A DNA stretch of 64,000 bases from positions 124,001-188,000 of the forward strand of contig NZ_BBXD01000020.1 of assembly GCF_001570545.1 (NCBI RefSeq), written 5' to 3'. Source of the DNA: Herbidospora mongoliensis. GTDB taxonomy: Bacteria; Actinomycetota; Actinomycetes; Streptosporangiales; Streptosporangiaceae. Positions 8,487 through 16,178 of the stretch are shown one piece after another. Under the pieces are notes generated by a model. That model did no database searches. It was given only the letters and a program-made list of their open reading frames with translations, and was not told the DNA's origin. Numbering within the stretch: the stretch's first letter is position 1; every line of letters starts with the position of its first letter. The position numbers were made by a program, and so were the translations under genes.

Positions 8487-10304
8487 CTACGAGGCGTAGG
8501 CCTCCAGTTCGTAAATGCGCGCGGCCTGGTCGGTGTTACTGGTCGGCGCGATCACATTCACCCGGATATACCGAACATCCCGTTGCGTAAAGGTGTGCGT
8601 CGTGATGTTGGCCGTGTTCCCACGCGGCTGGGCCACGTTGGTCCACGTCGTTCCGTTGGTGCTCACCTGGACGTCGAAGTCGCGCGTGTTCCAGATCGCC
8701 TGCTCCCCACCCGCCCCGGAGTGCTTCAGCACGATCTTCGCCACCCGCTGGTTCGACCCCATGTCGACGCGGATCCACTTGCTCGAACCGACCGAACACC
8801 ACTTGTCGGCGTTCCCGCCGTTCACGGTGCCGTTGACGGCCTTGGCGGGGCCCTCGTTGGCGGCGCACGACGAGTCGGCGGTGGCGGTCTTGTTCAGCGC
8901 CAGGTTCGGATTGGCGGCGGTCTGTGGCACATACAGCCGGACATCCGTGAGAGAGGCGCTGCCTTCGTAGACGTTGGTGTACAGGTCACCGATCACGAAG
9001 TAGTCGGGGTAGGCCGAACCGGCGGGCCACTGGTTCGACCACGTCGTCGAGCCGTTGTTGTCGTTCTGGACCAGGTTGCCGTTGAACTGGCCGTTGTACT
9101 CGCTGGCCTTCACGTTGTAGTGCCAGATCGGGTTGTTGTTGACGACGAAGGGGCGGTGCATGCGGATCGTCCGCTGGCCGGACCGGGCGAAGTTGCCGGT
9201 CACTTCGAGGACGTAGCCCGTCTGGTCGCGCTCGATCGCGAAGGTGTAGAACTCGTTCGGCATCAGCTCCGGCTGGAGCTCGGCCGCCGACGAGAGCTGC
9301 TGCTCGGCCACGCCGCCGCTGCACGGCGTCATGAACCACTGAGAGTTGCCCGCCAGGCCGCCGGGGCCCGGGTTCCAGTTGGGCATGCCGCTGATCCACA
9401 TGTTGACGGTGTTGAAGTTGCCGTCGCGGTAGTTGTAATAGGTGTTGTTGGCGGCGTTGCAGACCCGCCCGCCGGTGCCGCTCCCCACACGGTCAGGGTG
9501 CTGGGAGAAGGCGTCCATCAGGACTTTGCGGCGGTAGTGCCAGAAGTGGTTGTTGCGCGGGGCCGGGTTGGCGAAGTCGACGATCGACAGGAAGTGGAAC
9601 CCGTTGTAGCCGTAGTTGCCGCGGCGGACGTCCTGCCACTCGCAGTAGGGCACCGACGGGTTGCCGGTCCAGCCGGGGGAGTTCTCGCCCTCGCCCCACG
9701 GGTGCTGGGTCTTGCAGCCCGTGTTGCTGTAGCCGTTGGTGCGGTTGTTGTACTCGATAGAGCCGTTCCGCTTACCGCCGAAGTCGAGGGTCTTGAGCTT
9801 GTACTCGATGCGGTAGTAGTCGGGGAGTTTCTGGGTCGGCCGCAGGATGACGCCGCCCGTGTGGTCGGGGACGTTCATCACCGCCACCTTCTCGCTCCCG
9901 AGCGTCTGGGTGACCAGCGTCGGGGGCTGCTCGATGACGCTGTCCTTGTTCCAGTCGCGGGCCGACAGCGAGGCGGTCAGCCAGCCGTTCTGCCCGACCG
10001 GGAATTCCTTCCGGTACGTGTAGAAGGAGTTCAGGGCGGTCGTCCAGGCGGGGCCGTAGTCGTTTTTGTACCACTGGCCCGGGTCGTCCATGATGTTGTC
10101 GAACGGCTGGGTGTAGTCGTCGCGGACCCAGGGGGCGTTGCCGGTGTTGATCGGGTTGACGAAGTTCTCGTTGTAGAGCAGCGTCCAACCAGGCCGGGTC
10201 GGGTCGTCGGCCTGGGCGGGGGTGCTCGTCAGCGTCAGTGCCGAGCTGGCCAGGAGCAGCGCAAGCGCCGCTCGGCGTGCGGCTCTGCTTCTTCGTGTAC
10301 GCAT
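8487..10304 (-). CDS. Secreted protein with C-terminal discoidin (F5/8C, CBM32) domain
   Basis: 605 residues from the ATG at 10304, chosen because AGAGAGG lies 8 nt upstream; an upstream in-frame ATG has no ribosome site. Twin-arginine-rich N-terminus and signal peptide ending AQA|DD. Residues about 40-460 form a beta-rich, Trp/Asn-rich domain (KLKTLDFGGKRNGSIEYNN, YCEWQDVRRGNYGYNGFHF) that I cannot assign to a family; it could be a concanavalin-like glycosidase or binding domain. Residues about 465-605 are a discoidin domain (NLALNKTATADSS ... WIRVDMGSNQRVAKIVL ... RYIRVNV). It follows the sugar transporter operon but after a strong hairpin, so it may be only partly co-transcribed. An extracellular polysaccharide-binding or -degrading role is inferred. 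Confidence 0.75.
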   Translation of the reverse strand: MRTRRSRAARRAALALLLASSALTLTSTPAQADDPTRPGWTLLYNENFVNPINTGNAPWVRDDYTQPFDNIMDDPGQWYKNDYGPAWTTALNSFYTYRKEFPVGQNGWLTASLSARDWNKDSVIEQPPTLVTQTLGSEKVAVMNVPDHTGGVILRPTQKLPDYYRIEYKLKTLDFGGKRNGSIEYNNRTNGYSNTGCKTQHPWGEGENSPGWTGNPSVPYCEWQDVRRGNYGYNGFHFLSIVDFANPAPRNNHFWHYRRKVLMDAFSQHPDRVGSGTGGRVCNAANNTYYNYRDGNFNTVNMWISGMPNWNPGPGGLAGNSQWFMTPCSGGVAEQQLSSAAELQPELMPNEFYTFAIERDQTGYVLEVTGNFARSGQRTIRMHRPFVVNNNPIWHYNVKASEYNGQFNGNLVQNDNNGSTTWSNQWPAGSAYPDYFVIGDLYTNVYEGSASLTDVRLYVPQTAANPNLALNKTATADSSCAANEGPAKAVNGTVNGGNADKWCSVGSSKWIRVDMGSNQRVAKIVLKHSGAGGEQAIWNTRDFDVQVSTNGTTWTNVAQPRGNTANITTHTFTQRDVRYIRVNVIAPTSNTDQAARIYELEAYAS

Positions 10305-10327
10305 CCACAAACCTCTCTGTTGGGTAA

Positions 10328-10357
10328 CCGGGGTGGCGTCGCCGCCCGCCACCCCGG
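10328..10357 (-). terminator. Hairpin after the binding-protein gene
   Basis: A perfect 11-bp stem (CCGGGGTGGCG at 10328-10338, complement at 10347-10357) with an 8-nt loop lies between the binding-protein stop (10371) and the discoidin gene start (10304). It is a terminator or a stabiliser of the abundant binding-protein mRNA. Confidence 0.7.
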
Positions 10358-10370
10358 CGGTGAGACGGGG

Positions 10371-11345
10371 TTAGAAGCTGCCGTCCGGGTTCTGGAAGGT
10401 CTTGGCGTTGTCCTTGGTGACCATCGGGGAGTCCACGACCGTGTCCTTCTCGACCGTGGCGCCGCCGAGGATCTCCACGGCGCGGTCCAGGCCCTTGGCG
10501 CCGATGATGTCGGCGTCGTTCAGGCCGGTGACCTTGTAGTTGGTGTCGTCGAGGATGGCCTTCAGGGCTTCGGCCTGGCCGTCGACGCCGGCGATGATGA
10601 TGCCGTCGGCGAGACCGGCGTCGGCGATGGCGCGCTGGGCGCCCAGGCACATCGCGTCGTTCTCACAGAACACCGCCTTGATGTCCTTGTTGCTCGCGAG
10701 CAGGCTCTCCATGACGGTCAGGCCGCCGTCGGAACCCCAGCCGCCGAAGTCGGGCGCCTCGACCAGGGTGAACTTGGCGTTGGCGGACAGGACCGACTTG
10801 ACGCCGTTGGTGCGGGCCGAGCCGATGGTGTTGTCGGCGGGGCCGCCCTTGATGATGGCGACCTTGCCGCCGTCGGGCAGCGCGTTGGACAGGAACTCGC
10901 CGTTCTGGCGGCCGATGGCCTCGTTGTCGGGGCCGATCCAGCTGGTGTACTCACCCGGGAACTTGCGGTCGACCAGGACGACCGGCTTGCCGGCCGCCTT
11001 GAGGCTGTTCAGCACGGCCGGGGCCGACTCCAGCGGGCCGCCGGAGATGATGACGGCGTCCACGTTCTTGGTCAGCAGGTCTTCGACGTTGCTGGCGAGC
11101 TTGGCGGCGTCGCCGTTGGCGTCGGTGCTGATGATCTCGACGTTGCCCTTCTTCTGGGCCTGGGCGGCGATCGCCTTGTCCATGCCGCTGAAGTAGGGGC
11201 CGCTCAGCATGAAGTTCGCCACGCCGATGGTGTATCCGTCCGCCGACGCGGGGGCGCCGGTCGTCGGCTCCTCCGCGGCGGGGGAACAGGCGGTCAAGAG
11301 GGCCAGGGACAGGCCGGCAGCGGCCAGAATCCTCGTGGAAATCAT
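10371..11345 (-). CDS. CUT2 sugar ABC transporter substrate-binding lipoprotein
   Basis: 324 residues from the ATG at 11345, with AGGAG 9 nt upstream. Lipobox LLTAC at about residue 21 makes it a membrane-anchored lipoprotein. The mature part is a periplasmic-binding-protein fold of the ribose/galactose type: GYTIGVANFMLSGPYFSGM, ISTDANGDAAKLASNVEDL, VDAVIISG, VVLVDRKF, CENDAMCLGA, IIIAGVDGQAEAL. It delivers a sugar or polyol to the permease and ATPase encoded just upstream. The substrate cannot be read from the sequence; the aldehyde dehydrogenase in the operon hints at a pathway that forms an aldehyde intermediate. Confidence 0.85.
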   Translation of the reverse strand: MISTRILAAAGLSLALLTACSPAAEEPTTGAPASADGYTIGVANFMLSGPYFSGMDKAIAAQAQKKGNVEIISTDANGDAAKLASNVEDLLTKNVDAVIISGGPLESAPAVLNSLKAAGKPVVLVDRKFPGEYTSWIGPDNEAIGRQNGEFLSNALPDGGKVAIIKGGPADNTIGSARTNGVKSVLSANAKFTLVEAPDFGGWGSDGGLTVMESLLASNKDIKAVFCENDAMCLGAQRAIADAGLADGIIIAGVDGQAEALKAILDDTNYKVTGLNDADIIGAKGLDRAVEILGGATVEKDTVVDSPMVTKDNAKTFQNPDGSF

Positions 11346-11365
11346 GGTGTTTCTCCTGGGGGGTT

Positions 11366-12313
11366 TTACGCGCGCACCCGGTTGGTGCGCTGGGCGAGGA
11401 TGACGGCGATGATGATCAAGCCCTTGAGTACCTGCTGCCAGAAGCTCTGCACGCCGTACAGGTTGAGCAGGTTGTTGATCAGGACCAGGACGAGCACGCC
11501 GCCGAAGGTGGCGCGCACGGAGCCCTTGCCACCGGCGAGGCTGGCGCCGCCGATGACGCAGGCGGCGATGGCGTCGAGTTCGAACGCGACGCCCACGCTG
11601 GGCTGGGCGATGCCGACCCGGCTGGCCAGGATCACGCCGGCCAGACCGGCGCACAGACCGGCGATGGTGTACGCCAGCACGATGTGCCGCCGCACGTTGA
11701 TGCCGGCCAGGCGGACGGTCTCGGCGTTGCCGCCGATCGCGATGATCGACCGGCCCGCCGGGGTGCGGGTGAGGAAGACGCCGCCGACGAGGAAGACGGC
11801 GAACATGATGATCGTGCTGACCGGGATCGGCCCGGCCATGGCCGACCCGAGGGTGAAGAACGCGGGGTCCTCGGGCGCGATCGGCACCTCGGAGTAGACG
11901 AACGCGAGCCCCCGGATCGTGGTGAGGGACGCCAGCGTCACGACGAAGGGCGCGAGCCCGAACCGGGCCACCAGCATGCCGTTGACCAGGCCGAACCCGA
12001 TGCCGGAGGCGACACCGATCGCCATCGCGGCGGGGATCGGCAGGCTCGACACCATGCCGGCGGTGAGGATCCCGGAGAACGCCACCACCGACCCGACCGA
12101 CAGGTCGATGCCGCCGGTGAGGATGACCACCAGCATCCCGTACGCGAGCAGGCCGGTGGTGACCATCTGCTTGAGCAGGTTCGTCAGGTTGGTCTGGGTG
12201 AGGAAGTTCTCGGTGGTGATCGCGGCGACCGCGATCAGCAGCACGATCAGAGCGGTGAAGGCGACCGTGGTCAGCAGCTCGCGGGAGATCTTGGGCAGCG
12301 CGTTCACGCTCAC
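11366..12313 (-). CDS. CUT2 sugar ABC transporter permease
   Basis: 315 residues from the GTG at 12313, which overlaps the ATPase stop as GTGA and so is translationally coupled. About eight to ten hydrophobic helices begin at residue 12. The CUT2 permease signatures are present: VVILTGGIDLSVGSVVAFSG, AIGGNAETVRLAGINV, and ACVIGGASLAGGKGSVRAT near the C-terminus. It forms the membrane channel of the importer with the neighbouring ATPase and binding protein, 20 bp before the latter. Confidence 0.88.
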   Translation of the reverse strand: MSVNALPKISRELLTTVAFTALIVLLIAVAAITTENFLTQTNLTNLLKQMVTTGLLAYGMLVVILTGGIDLSVGSVVAFSGILTAGMVSSLPIPAAMAIGVASGIGFGLVNGMLVARFGLAPFVVTLASLTTIRGLAFVYSEVPIAPEDPAFFTLGSAMAGPIPVSTIIMFAVFLVGGVFLTRTPAGRSIIAIGGNAETVRLAGINVRRHIVLAYTIAGLCAGLAGVILASRVGIAQPSVGVAFELDAIAACVIGGASLAGGKGSVRATFGGVLVLVLINNLLNLYGVQSFWQQVLKGLIIIAVILAQRTNRVRA

Positions 12314-13779
12314 GCGGCCACCCCGATCGCGTGCGCGAGCACCTCGTCCTCGGTGGTGCCCTCCGACGGCAGCTCCCCGGCCAGGCGTCCTTCGCGCATG
12401 ACCAGCACCCGGTCGGTCGCGCCCAGCACCTCGGTCAGGTCGGAGGAGATGAGCAGCACGGCCAGGCCCTCGCGGGCCAGCGCGTCGATCATCCGGTAGA
12501 TGTCGACCCGGGTGGCCATGTCGACGCCCCGGGTGGGTTCGTCGAGGATGAGCACGCGCGGCTCGGCCAGCAGCCATTTGGCGAGCACGGCCTTCTGCTG
12601 GTTGCCGCCGCTGAGTGAGGCCACCGGCATGGTGGCGCACCGGGCGGGCTGGATGCTGAGCAGGTCGATCATCCCGGCGACCCTTTCCTTACGCCCTGAC
12701 ATGTCGATCAGCGGCCCCCGTGTGGAGGCCCGCATGGTCGCCAGGGCGATGTTGTCGAGCACGGACATCCCGCCGATGAGGCCGGTCCGTTTCCGGTCCT
12801 CGGTCACGAAGGCCAGACCGTGCGAGATCGCTTCGGCGGGGGAGCGGAACGCCCCACTTCCGGAAGAGGCGGGCTCGGCACCGAAGACGCACCGGGCCAT
12901 CTCACTGCGCCCCGACCCGACCAGGCCGAACAGGCCGACGATCTCGCCGGCGCGCAGCTCGAAGGAGATGTCGGAGAACTCGCCCCGCCGCGACAGATCG
13001 GTCACCGTCAGCCGGGCCTCACCAGGAGACGCGCGTCGTTCCGGATAGATCTGTTCGAGCTTGCGTCCGGCCATCAGCCGGATCAGCTCGTCTTCCGAGG
13101 TACGGGACGGCTCCGTCGTCTCGATGATCGCGCCGTCCTTGATGACCACGATCGAGTCGGCCAGCTCCATCACCTCGGCGAGGCGGTGGGAGACGTACAC
13201 GACCAGGACCCCGCGCGCCTTCAGGCGCCGGATCAGCTCGAACAGCGCGTCGAGGTCGCTGCCGGCCAGGACGGCCGAGGGCTCGTCCAGGACCAGCACC
13301 CGCACCTCACCGGCGAGGGCCTTGGCGATCTCCACCATCTGCTGGCGCGCGATCGTGAGCCGCCCGGCGATCGTGCGCGGCTCGATGGCGCCGAACCCGG
13401 CGGCGTCGAGCAGCTCCTTCGCCCTGCGGTGCGCGGCGGGCCAGTCGATGAGGCCGGTCTTCCGCTTAGGGAACTGGCCCATCAGCAGGTTCTCGGTCAC
13501 CGACAGGCCCGGCACGATCGACAGCTCCTGGTAGACCGTGCGGATGCCGCGCTCGTGGGCGTCGTGCGGCGACCGCAGTCTCACCGGTTCGCCGTCGATG
13601 AGCATCTCGCCGGAGGACATCTCGTGTGCTCCGGCGAAGATCCGGATCAGCGTCGACTTGCCCGCGCCGTTGGCCCCGACGACGGCGAGGACTTCGCCGT
13701 CGCGCCCGGTGAGGTCGACGCCGTGGAGGACTTCCACCTCGCCGTAGCTCTTCCGGACGCTCCGGAGCTCAAGGCTCAT
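12310..13779 (-). CDS. CUT2 sugar ABC transporter ATPase (two nucleotide-binding domains)
   Basis: 489 residues from the ATG at 13779, which overlaps the aldehyde dehydrogenase stop as ATGA. Domain 1 has Walker A GANGAGKST, signature region LTIARQQMVEIAKAL and Walker B VLVLDEPSAVL. Domain 2 has the degenerate Walker A GLVGSGRSE usual in CUT2 ATPases, signature LSGGNQQK and Walker B VLILDEPTRGVD. Domain 1 carries DEPSAVL where DEPTAAL is usual. It powers import with the permease downstream. Length and order are standard for RbsA/MglA-type proteins. Confidence 0.9.
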   Translation of the reverse strand: MSLELRSVRKSYGEVEVLHGVDLTGRDGEVLAVVGANGAGKSTLIRIFAGAHEMSSGEMLIDGEPVRLRSPHDAHERGIRTVYQELSIVPGLSVTENLLMGQFPKRKTGLIDWPAAHRRAKELLDAAGFGAIEPRTIAGRLTIARQQMVEIAKALAGEVRVLVLDEPSAVLAGSDLDALFELIRRLKARGVLVVYVSHRLAEVMELADSIVVIKDGAIIETTEPSRTSEDELIRLMAGRKLEQIYPERRASPGEARLTVTDLSRRGEFSDISFELRAGEIVGLFGLVGSGRSEMARCVFGAEPASSGSGAFRSPAEAISHGLAFVTEDRKRTGLIGGMSVLDNIALATMRASTRGPLIDMSGRKERVAGMIDLLSIQPARCATMPVASLSGGNQQKAVLAKWLLAEPRVLILDEPTRGVDMATRVDIYRMIDALAREGLAVLLISSDLTEVLGATDRVLVMREGRLAGELPSEGTTEDEVLAHAIGVAA

Positions 13780-15164
13780 CCGAAGGCCTCCATGACCAGC
13801 ACGGTCTTCTGCCGGGTGAAGTCGAGCACGGTCTCGTGCAGGCCCTCGCGGTAGCCGCCGGTGTCCTTGGTCCCGCCGAACGGCAGGTTCTCGGCCCGGA
13901 TCGCGGTCGACCCGTTGACGATCACGCCGCCGACGTCGAGCAGCTTGGCCAGCGTGAACGCGCGCGAGACGTCCCGGGTGAAGACCGAGGCGTGCAGCCC
14001 GTAGGGGGAGTCGGACACCAGCGCCGCCGCCTCGACCGGGTCGGAGAACCGGGCGATCGGCGCGACCGGGCCGAAGATCTCCTCCGCGAACGTGGGGCTC
14101 TCGACCGGGACGTCCACCAGCACGACCGGGTCGACGAACGACCCCCGGCGGCCTCCGCCGACGACCAGCCGCGCGCCCTCGCCGACCAGCTTGCCGACGG
14201 CCTTCTCGACCTCTTCCGCGGCCTGCTCGGTGATCAGCGGCCCGACGTCGGTGCCCTCGTCCATCTGGTCGCCCACGACCAGCTTGGCCGCCTGCGCGGA
14301 AAGCTCGGCGACGAAGGCGTCGTGGACGCCGTCCTGGACGTACACCCGCTTGACCGCGCAGCAGATCTGGCCGTTGCCGCGGGCCAGGCGCCCGAGGGTG
14401 ACGGCGGTGGCGGCGGCCTCGATGTCGGCGTCGTCGCAGACGATCATCGCGTCGTTGCCGCCGAGCTCCAGGAAGACCTTCTTCAGGGTGCCCGAGGCGA
14501 GCTTGGCGATGGCGCGGCCGGCGTTGGTGCTGCCGGTGAGCGTGATCGCGGCGATGCCCGGGGCCTCGGCCAGCGTGGTCGAGACCTCGACGCCACCGGT
14601 CACGACCTGGTGCGCGAACTCGGGAGCGCCGGCCTGTTCGACCAGTTCCGCGACCCTGATCAGGGCCAACGGGCACTTCGCCGGCGGTTGGACGATCACC
14701 GCGTTCCCGGCGGCCAGCGCGGCGGCGGCCTTGTGGGAGTACAGCTCGACCGGGTAGTTGAACGGCACCAGCGCGGCCACCACACCGAGCGGCTCGCGGA
14801 TCGTCACCGCGAGGTGGCGCTCCATGCCGGGCACCGCGTCCATCGGGGTCTGCCGGCCGAACAACCGGGTCGCCTCGGCGGCGTAACCGCGCCAGATCCG
14901 GATCGCGGCCTCGACCTCACCCCGCGTCTGGGGCAACGGCTTGCCGTTCTCCGACGCCAAAAGCCGTGCCAACGACTCGAGTTCGGCCTCGATCAGGTCG
15001 GCCACCCGCCGTAACAGGGCCGCCCGTTCGTGACTGGGCATGGCCGCCATCGCCCGCTGCCCCTTCTGCGCACTGCCGATGGCGGCCACGACTGCGTCGG
15101 TGCTCAGGTCGGGCACCTCGCCGAGAGGTTCACCGGTCCCCGGATTCCGCACCACAATGGTCAT
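13776..15164 (-). CDS. NAD(P)-dependent aldehyde dehydrogenase
   Basis: 462 residues, full length for the ALDH superfamily. Key motifs: VPFNYP with the oxyanion Asn, NAVIVQPPAKCP cofactor loop, LTGSTNAG, the general base Glu in ELGGND, the catalytic Cys in NGQICCAVKR, and EEIFGPV. It oxidises an aldehyde to an acid in the cytoplasm. It starts 3 nt after the IclR stop and overlaps the transporter ATPase, so it is part of the IclR operon. It probably acts on a semialdehyde or lactaldehyde-type intermediate from the imported sugar, which is inference. The proline-proline of QPPAKCP replaces the more usual KPxxxxP. Confidence 0.9.
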   Translation of the reverse strand: MTIVVRNPGTGEPLGEVPDLSTDAVVAAIGSAQKGQRAMAAMPSHERAALLRRVADLIEAELESLARLLASENGKPLPQTRGEVEAAIRIWRGYAAEATRLFGRQTPMDAVPGMERHLAVTIREPLGVVAALVPFNYPVELYSHKAAAALAAGNAVIVQPPAKCPLALIRVAELVEQAGAPEFAHQVVTGGVEVSTTLAEAPGIAAITLTGSTNAGRAIAKLASGTLKKVFLELGGNDAMIVCDDADIEAAATAVTLGRLARGNGQICCAVKRVYVQDGVHDAFVAELSAQAAKLVVGDQMDEGTDVGPLITEQAAEEVEKAVGKLVGEGARLVVGGGRRGSFVDPVVLVDVPVESPTFAEEIFGPVAPIARFSDPVEAAALVSDSPYGLHASVFTRDVSRAFTLAKLLDVGGVIVNGSTAIRAENLPFGGTKDTGGYREGLHETVLDFTRQKTVLVMEAFG

Positions 15165-15167
15165 CTG

Positions 15168-15971
15168 TCACTCCTTCGGTAGGTGGTTGCCGCGCAGGCG
15201 GGAACCCTTGGGCGGGCCATAACCGATGCGTTTGCTGATGTCGTCGGCCATCGCACGGGCCTTGGGAGCGAGGCGGTGGCAGTCGTCGCGGCTGAACCGC
15301 GCGGCCGGGGCCGAGACGCTGAACGCGCCGACCGGCTCACCGGAGGCGTTCATGATCGCCAGACCGACGCACCTGACCCCCTCCTCGTTCTCCTCGTCGT
15401 CGATGGCGAACCCCTGGTCCCGCACCACGCCCAGCTCGGCGAGCAGCGCGTTCCCGGTGAGGGTCCTGGGTGTACGCACCTCAAGAGGACCGGCGAGGAT
15501 CTCGTCCCGCCGCGACGGCTTGAGCAGGGCGAGCATCGCCTTGCCCATCGCGGTGCAGTGGAGCGGCGCCCGCTTGCCGATGTGCGACACCAGACGGATC
15601 GACTTGGCGCTCTCGACCTTGTCGACGTACACGATCTGTTCGCCGACCAGCACCCCGAGGTGCACGGTCTCCCCGCTCACCTCCACCAGTTCGGCCAGAT
15701 AGGGCCGGGCGGCGGCGCGCAGGCCGTCCTCGTCGAGGTACTGCCCGGCCAGCATGATCAGGGTCACCCCGAGCCGGTAGGACCCGGCCGGATCACGGTC
15801 GAGCACTCCGAGTTCGAGCAGTGAGGTGACGTACCGGTGGGCGGTGCTGACGGCGATTCCGGCGCGGCTCGCGAGCGCGCCCAGGGTGATGCCGCCGCGC
15901 CCGGCGTCGGAGACGGCGTGCACCAACTCGAAGGCTTTGTCGACGCTTGCTGATTTACGACCACTCTGCAT
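15168..15971 (-). CDS. IclR-family transcription regulator
   Basis: 267 residues. N-terminal winged helix (GGITLGALASRAGIAVSTAHRY, residues about 28-50) and C-terminal GAF-like effector domain (SGETVHLGVLVGEQIVYVDK, LHCTAMGKAMLA, IDDEENEEGVRCVGLAI), the typical IclR pattern. It is the first gene of the aldehyde dehydrogenase-transporter operon and very likely its regulator. No ribosome site is seen before its ATG. Instead a 17-bp palindrome abuts the start codon, consistent with autoregulation. Confidence 0.88.
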   Translation of the reverse strand: MQSGRKSASVDKAFELVHAVSDAGRGGITLGALASRAGIAVSTAHRYVTSLLELGVLDRDPAGSYRLGVTLIMLAGQYLDEDGLRAAARPYLAELVEVSGETVHLGVLVGEQIVYVDKVESAKSIRLVSHIGKRAPLHCTAMGKAMLALLKPSRRDEILAGPLEVRTPRTLTGNALLAELGVVRDQGFAIDDEENEEGVRCVGLAIMNASGEPVGAFSVSAPAARFSRDDCHRLAPKARAMADDISKRIGYGPPKGSRLRGNHLPKE

Positions 15972-15986
15972 TCGAGTTACTCGAAT
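15970..15986. promoter_or_regulatory. Candidate IclR operator at the start codon
   Basis: ATTCGAG-TTA-CTCGAAT is a perfect 7+7 inverted repeat with a 3-nt centre. It covers the first two bases of the iclR start codon and the place where a ribosome site would be. IclR proteins bind palindromes of about this size. A TTGACA hexamer lies at 16045-16040 on the same strand, but without a good -10. Confidence 0.55.
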
Positions 15987-16043
15987 CTATTTTCATATTC
16001 TTGTAACATGCTTGCGAGAGTTGCATCGCCCTCAGATCCTGTC

Positions 16044-16065
16044 AAGCCCCTGACATTTGGGGCTT
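16044..16065 (+). terminator. Short hairpin with T-tract
   Basis: AAGCCCC (16044-16050), 8-nt loop, GGGGCTT (16059-16065) then TTG on the plus strand. It resembles a small intrinsic terminator for a plus-strand transcript, though no plus-strand gene precedes it. It lies in the 166-nt AT-richer gap before iclR. Confidence 0.35.
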
Positions 16066-16137
16066 TTGTCGTGTCTGGGGGTATTTTCTGGTTCGACTGT
16101 CCGAGTTTTGCGTATTAGTTTGTCGTTTTTGCAAACA

Positions 16138-16172
16138 AGAAAGGCCGGCCACTCGTCGTGACCGGCCTTTCT
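16138..16172 (-). terminator. Terminator of the GH95-like gene
   Basis: An 11-bp inverted repeat (AGAAAGGCCGG at 16138-16148, complement at 16162-16172) with a 13-nt loop begins 7 nt beyond the stop at 16179. Confidence 0.8.
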
Positions 16173-16178
16173 GGTGAT

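Noticed and set aside
15972-16137. Possible small RNA gene in the AT-richer gap before iclR
   Set aside because: Only a short hairpin with a weak T-tract is present and no plus-strand promoter could be identified.
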